Of a stretch of DNA of 64,000 nucleotides, positions 61,739-64,000 are shown piece after piece. The translations under genes and the position numbers were made by a program. Every line of letters begins with the position of its first letter. Position 1 is the stretch's first letter. The notes under the pieces were generated by a model that saw only the letters and a list, made by a program, of their open reading frames with translations, ran no database searches and was not told where the DNA came from. The DNA comes from Ruegeria sp. THAF33 (GTDB taxonomy: Bacteria > Pseudomonadota > Alphaproteobacteria > Rhodobacterales > Rhodobacteraceae), in contig NZ_CP045385.1 of the NCBI RefSeq assembly GCF_009363615.1, positions 558,001 through 622,000 on the forward strand, in the 5' to 3' direction.

Positions 61739-63475
61739 ATGGACCGGATTGAAGAGCTTGAAACCGCGCTGACCATAATAAGCGCGACCGCTGATCATAT
61801 TCAGGTCGGCGACGCCCGGCGTCTGACGGGCCCTGGCTTGTTATGGAACAAACCCGGCGCGGTGATGGATGTATTTTTCACCGGAATTGATCCATCCACG
61901 GTCTCGGCCCTGTGGGAAAAAAACGCCCGCCGAGTGCTGGACGCGCTGGGATGGACGGATCAGGATTTGACCCATCGCACATTCACTGGCGGTGTAAATC
62001 TGGCGATTTCCGCACCAATGGATCAGCTGTATTCGGCGATCTTCGCGGTGCAGACGGCGTGGCACATCTGTGCCGCCGAGTTGTTGGATGCAACTCTTGG
62101 TGACTTTGATCAAATGGTGGCCGATGTCAAAACTGTTATGGCCAAAGAAGCCAATCCGCGCCTGATCGACCTGATCGCAGCCGCCGAGGCGCATGGCGTG
62201 GATATTCTGTGCGACGACGATGAGGTTTCAATCGGGCACGGTACAGGTAGTCAGGTCTGGCCGGTTGATGCCCTGCCCGTCCCTGATGACGTGGACTGGT
62301 CCAGCCTTCACAACATTCCAGTTGCGTTCATCACCGGCACCAATGGCAAGACCACGACGACCCGGTTGCTTGAGGCGATCGCGCGGACTTCGGGCAAAGT
62401 TGCAGGGCTGACCTCGACCGAATTTGTGCGGGTCGGCAACGATATTCTTGACCGAGGTGATTACTCGGGCCCGGGTGGCGGCCGGATGCTGCTGCGCGAC
62501 AAGCGCCTTGAGATCGCCTGCCTTGAAGTGGCCCGCGGGGGTATTCTGCGCCGTGGCCTGCCAACGCGTGCGGCCTCGGCGGCCGCGGTCACAAATGTTG
62601 CGAATGACCATTTGGGACAGTACGGCGTCAATACCGTGCCGGAACTGGCACAGGCGAAATTCGCCGTGCATCGCACACTTACCGATGGTGGTGTGCTGGT
62701 TCTGAACGCTGATGATGCGTATGTCCGTGCCGAGGCAAAAAACACGTCGGCAAATATCTGGTGGTTTTCCTTGGATGCACAAGCGGATCTGATCCGTGAG
62801 GCGCGCGATTCCAACAAATGCTGCGCCTATGTGCAGCAGGAAAATATCGTGTTTTTCGATGGCACTTCCGAAAAGACGGTGATTGCCGTGTCAAACGTGC
62901 CCGTGACCATGGGCGGGGCGGCGAAATACAACACCCTGAACGCCTTGGCCGCCATGTGCCTTGCTCTGGCGCTGGACCTACCCCTTCAGGCAGTGCGGGA
63001 TGGATTGGCCGGTTTCAAACCCGATGCAAAGGACAATCCGGGGCGCTGCAACGAGTTCAACTATCATGACGCCCGTGTTTTTGTAGATTTCGCACATAAC
63101 CCGCACTCGATCTCTGCCGTGTGCGAAGCGCTGTCAGGACTTCCGGCAAAACGTCGCTTTATCATGCTCAGCCATGCGGGCGACAGATCGGATCAGGACA
63201 TTCGGGACGTTACCGCGACGGCTTTGAAATTCCAACCTGACGTAATCGTTGCAGCCGAACTGGAAGGCTATCTGAGAGGCCGGGAGTTAGGAGAAATCCC
63301 GGACCTGATCGAAGGGACGGCCTTGAAGCACGGATACAACGCTGATCAGATCCAAAGGGCCCCATCCCCTTCTCAGGCCGCGGCCAGGATTCTTAAACAA
63401 CTTGAGCCGGGCGATCTTGCTTTGTTGCTTGTCCTGTCAGAACGCGACGCAGTTCTTGAGATGCTGAGCGCTTAG
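61739..63475 (+). CDS. Mur-ligase-family protein, cyanophycin synthetase paralog lacking ATP-grasp
   Basis: This 578-residue protein has a P-loop GTNGKTTTTR starting at residue 200 and the Mur-ligase central and C-terminal domains (VFVDFAHNPHSISAV near 445). It resembles the C-terminal half of CphA. The first 190 residues are a distinct domain with no ATP-grasp motif. It starts 14 bases after cphA and is therefore co-transcribed. Similar truncated CphA-like proteins accompany cphA in some proteobacteria. Its ligated amino acid is unknown and it could modify or initiate the polymer. Confidence 0.85.
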   Translation: MDRIEELETALTIISATADHIQVGDARRLTGPGLLWNKPGAVMDVFFTGIDPSTVSALWEKNARRVLDALGWTDQDLTHRTFTGGVNLAISAPMDQLYSAIFAVQTAWHICAAELLDATLGDFDQMVADVKTVMAKEANPRLIDLIAAAEAHGVDILCDDDEVSIGHGTGSQVWPVDALPVPDDVDWSSLHNIPVAFITGTNGKTTTTRLLEAIARTSGKVAGLTSTEFVRVGNDILDRGDYSGPGGGRMLLRDKRLEIACLEVARGGILRRGLPTRAASAAAVTNVANDHLGQYGVNTVPELAQAKFAVHRTLTDGGVLVLNADDAYVRAEAKNTSANIWWFSLDAQADLIREARDSNKCCAYVQQENIVFFDGTSEKTVIAVSNVPVTMGGAAKYNTLNALAAMCLALALDLPLQAVRDGLAGFKPDAKDNPGRCNEFNYHDARVFVDFAHNPHSISAVCEALSGLPAKRRFIMLSHAGDRSDQDIRDVTATALKFQPDVIVAAELEGYLRGRELGEIPDLIEGTALKHGYNADQIQRAPSPSQAAARILKQLEPGDLALLLVLSERDAVLEMLSA

Positions 63476-63780
63476 GTACGACACCTATTTGCGTACCCCG
63501 GCGATCTATTGGAAAACAAACAAACCCCGCATTGGATTTGCGGCATCCAAGAAATCACGGCCACGAATGACTGTTGGCCTCATCATGGGTTTTCTATATT
63601 TGTGAGGACGTAATCCACCGTTCAATCTCGCCTGGGGAAACTGAGCGAAACCAATCGCCCGAGTTGTCAGGTCACGGTGGATCTCAGCGGGCATTCGGCG
63701 ATCACTAAGCTTCGGAACACAGTCCGGGCCTGACAACACAACCCTGATGTTGTTCGATTGCCGATTATCTGGTGCGCCAC
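63476..63780. other. Intergenic region between the cyanophycin operon and an IclR gene
   Basis: About 305 bases without a supported gene. A short minus-strand frame (63506-63739) has no ribosome binding site or recognisable homology and looks like chance. No hairpin with a T-run is obvious. Confidence 0.5.
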
Positions 63781-64000
63781 TTACTCGCCCAACAGCTGCG
63801 ACAGTTTTTCTGCACCCCGGCGCAAGGTGTCGAGAAATGACTTCAGACTGCCGACATCATGCCGTTGCGTCGGGGCATGAACTGAAAGCGTGGCAACCAG
63901 CCTGCCCTGCGCGTCCTGCACCGGTACGGCAATCGCCACCATGCCCGCCATGAATTCTTCGTCGTCGGTGGAAAATCCCCGCTCGGCGGTGATCTTGATT
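63781..64000 (-). CDS. IclR-family regulator, 3' end only
   Basis: About 73 residues of the C-terminus are visible, the rest lying beyond the window. The stop is TAA (TTA at 63781-63783). The visible sequence contains RGFSTDDEEFMAGMVAIAVP and GRLVATLSVHAPTQR, which match the effector-binding domain of IclR regulators, including the conserved ligand-domain end. It is convergent with the cyanophycin operon, so no regulatory link is implied. Confidence 0.8.
   Translation of the reverse strand, partial: IKITAERGFSTDDEEFMAGMVAIAVPVQDAQGRLVATLSVHAPTQRHDVGSLKSFLDTLRRGAEKLSQLLGE

Noticed and set aside
63506..63739. 77-codon minus-strand frame in the last intergenic region
   Set aside because: No ribosome binding site, family match or link with neighbours; most likely chance.
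1..64000. CRISPR arrays, insertion sequences, tRNA or rRNA genes
   Set aside because: No regularly spaced repeats, transposase motifs, terminal inverted repeats or tRNA-like cloverleaf sequence were noticed by eye. A dedicated search could still find a short one.

Overview
The window looks like chromosome from an alphaproteobacterium of the Rhodobacterales (Roseobacter/Ruegeria type). The evidence is moderately high GC, a taurine dehydrogenase/TRAP/Xsc cluster, an frcRBCAK fructose operon, several TRAP transporters, a cobalamin riboswitch in front of an ECF metal transporter, and an FNR-type box at an anaerobic ubiquinone locus. The lineage is inferred from gene content; no rRNA or tRNA is present to confirm it. 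I see no insertion sequence, prophage or CRISPR array.

Layout. 1-4071: two coupled genes of unknown function, the first cut by the window edge, followed by a possible small basic protein. 4465-8186 (minus): ECF cobalt/nickel transporter cbiKMLQO-type operon under a B12 riboswitch. 8319-13309: ROK repressor and divergent fructose operon frcBCAK. 13356-23831: an unassigned catabolic island with an Asp/Glu-type racemase, GntR regulator, ThDP enzyme, LysR regulator, enolase-superfamily enzyme, FAD oxidoreductase, TRAP transporter and a BASS-like permease. 23960-27543: a TetR-controlled set of DUF2141 protein, small membrane protein, Rieske oxygenase and its reductase, with a near-perfect operator. 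27607-37447: cupin, putative sulfite exporter, xsc, tauY, tauX, uspA and tauMLK, reading towards low coordinates, with a divergent LysR gene. 37528-42989: RidA, gene debris, Lrp, M20 amidohydrolase, diaminopropionate ammonia-lyase-like enzyme, MFS transporter. 42996-47739: oxygen-independent ubiquinone genes ubiV, ubiU, ubiT (minus) and ubiD, ubiX (plus), with a perfect FNR-type palindrome between them. 47801-54212 (minus): dimethylglycine dehydrogenase-like protein, class V aminotransferase, fused double CoA-transferase. 54853-57474: lysine 6-dehydrogenase-like enzyme and piperideine-6-carboxylate dehydrogenase-like enzyme. 57707-63475: remnant of an isoaspartyl dipeptidase, cyanophycinase, cyanophycin synthetase and a second Mur-ligase protein. 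63781-64000: 3' end of an IclR regulator.

Together the genes describe a metabolically versatile marine heterotroph. It takes up sugars, organic acids and taurine through dedicated ABC and TRAP systems. It turns taurine carbon into acetyl phosphate, exports the sulfur (inferred), stores nitrogen as cyanophycin, and probably makes ubiquinone without oxygen. The parts least explained by known biology are the first two genes, the 13-24 kb catabolic island, the TetR/DUF2141/Rieske set and the ATP-grasp-less Mur ligase beside cphA.
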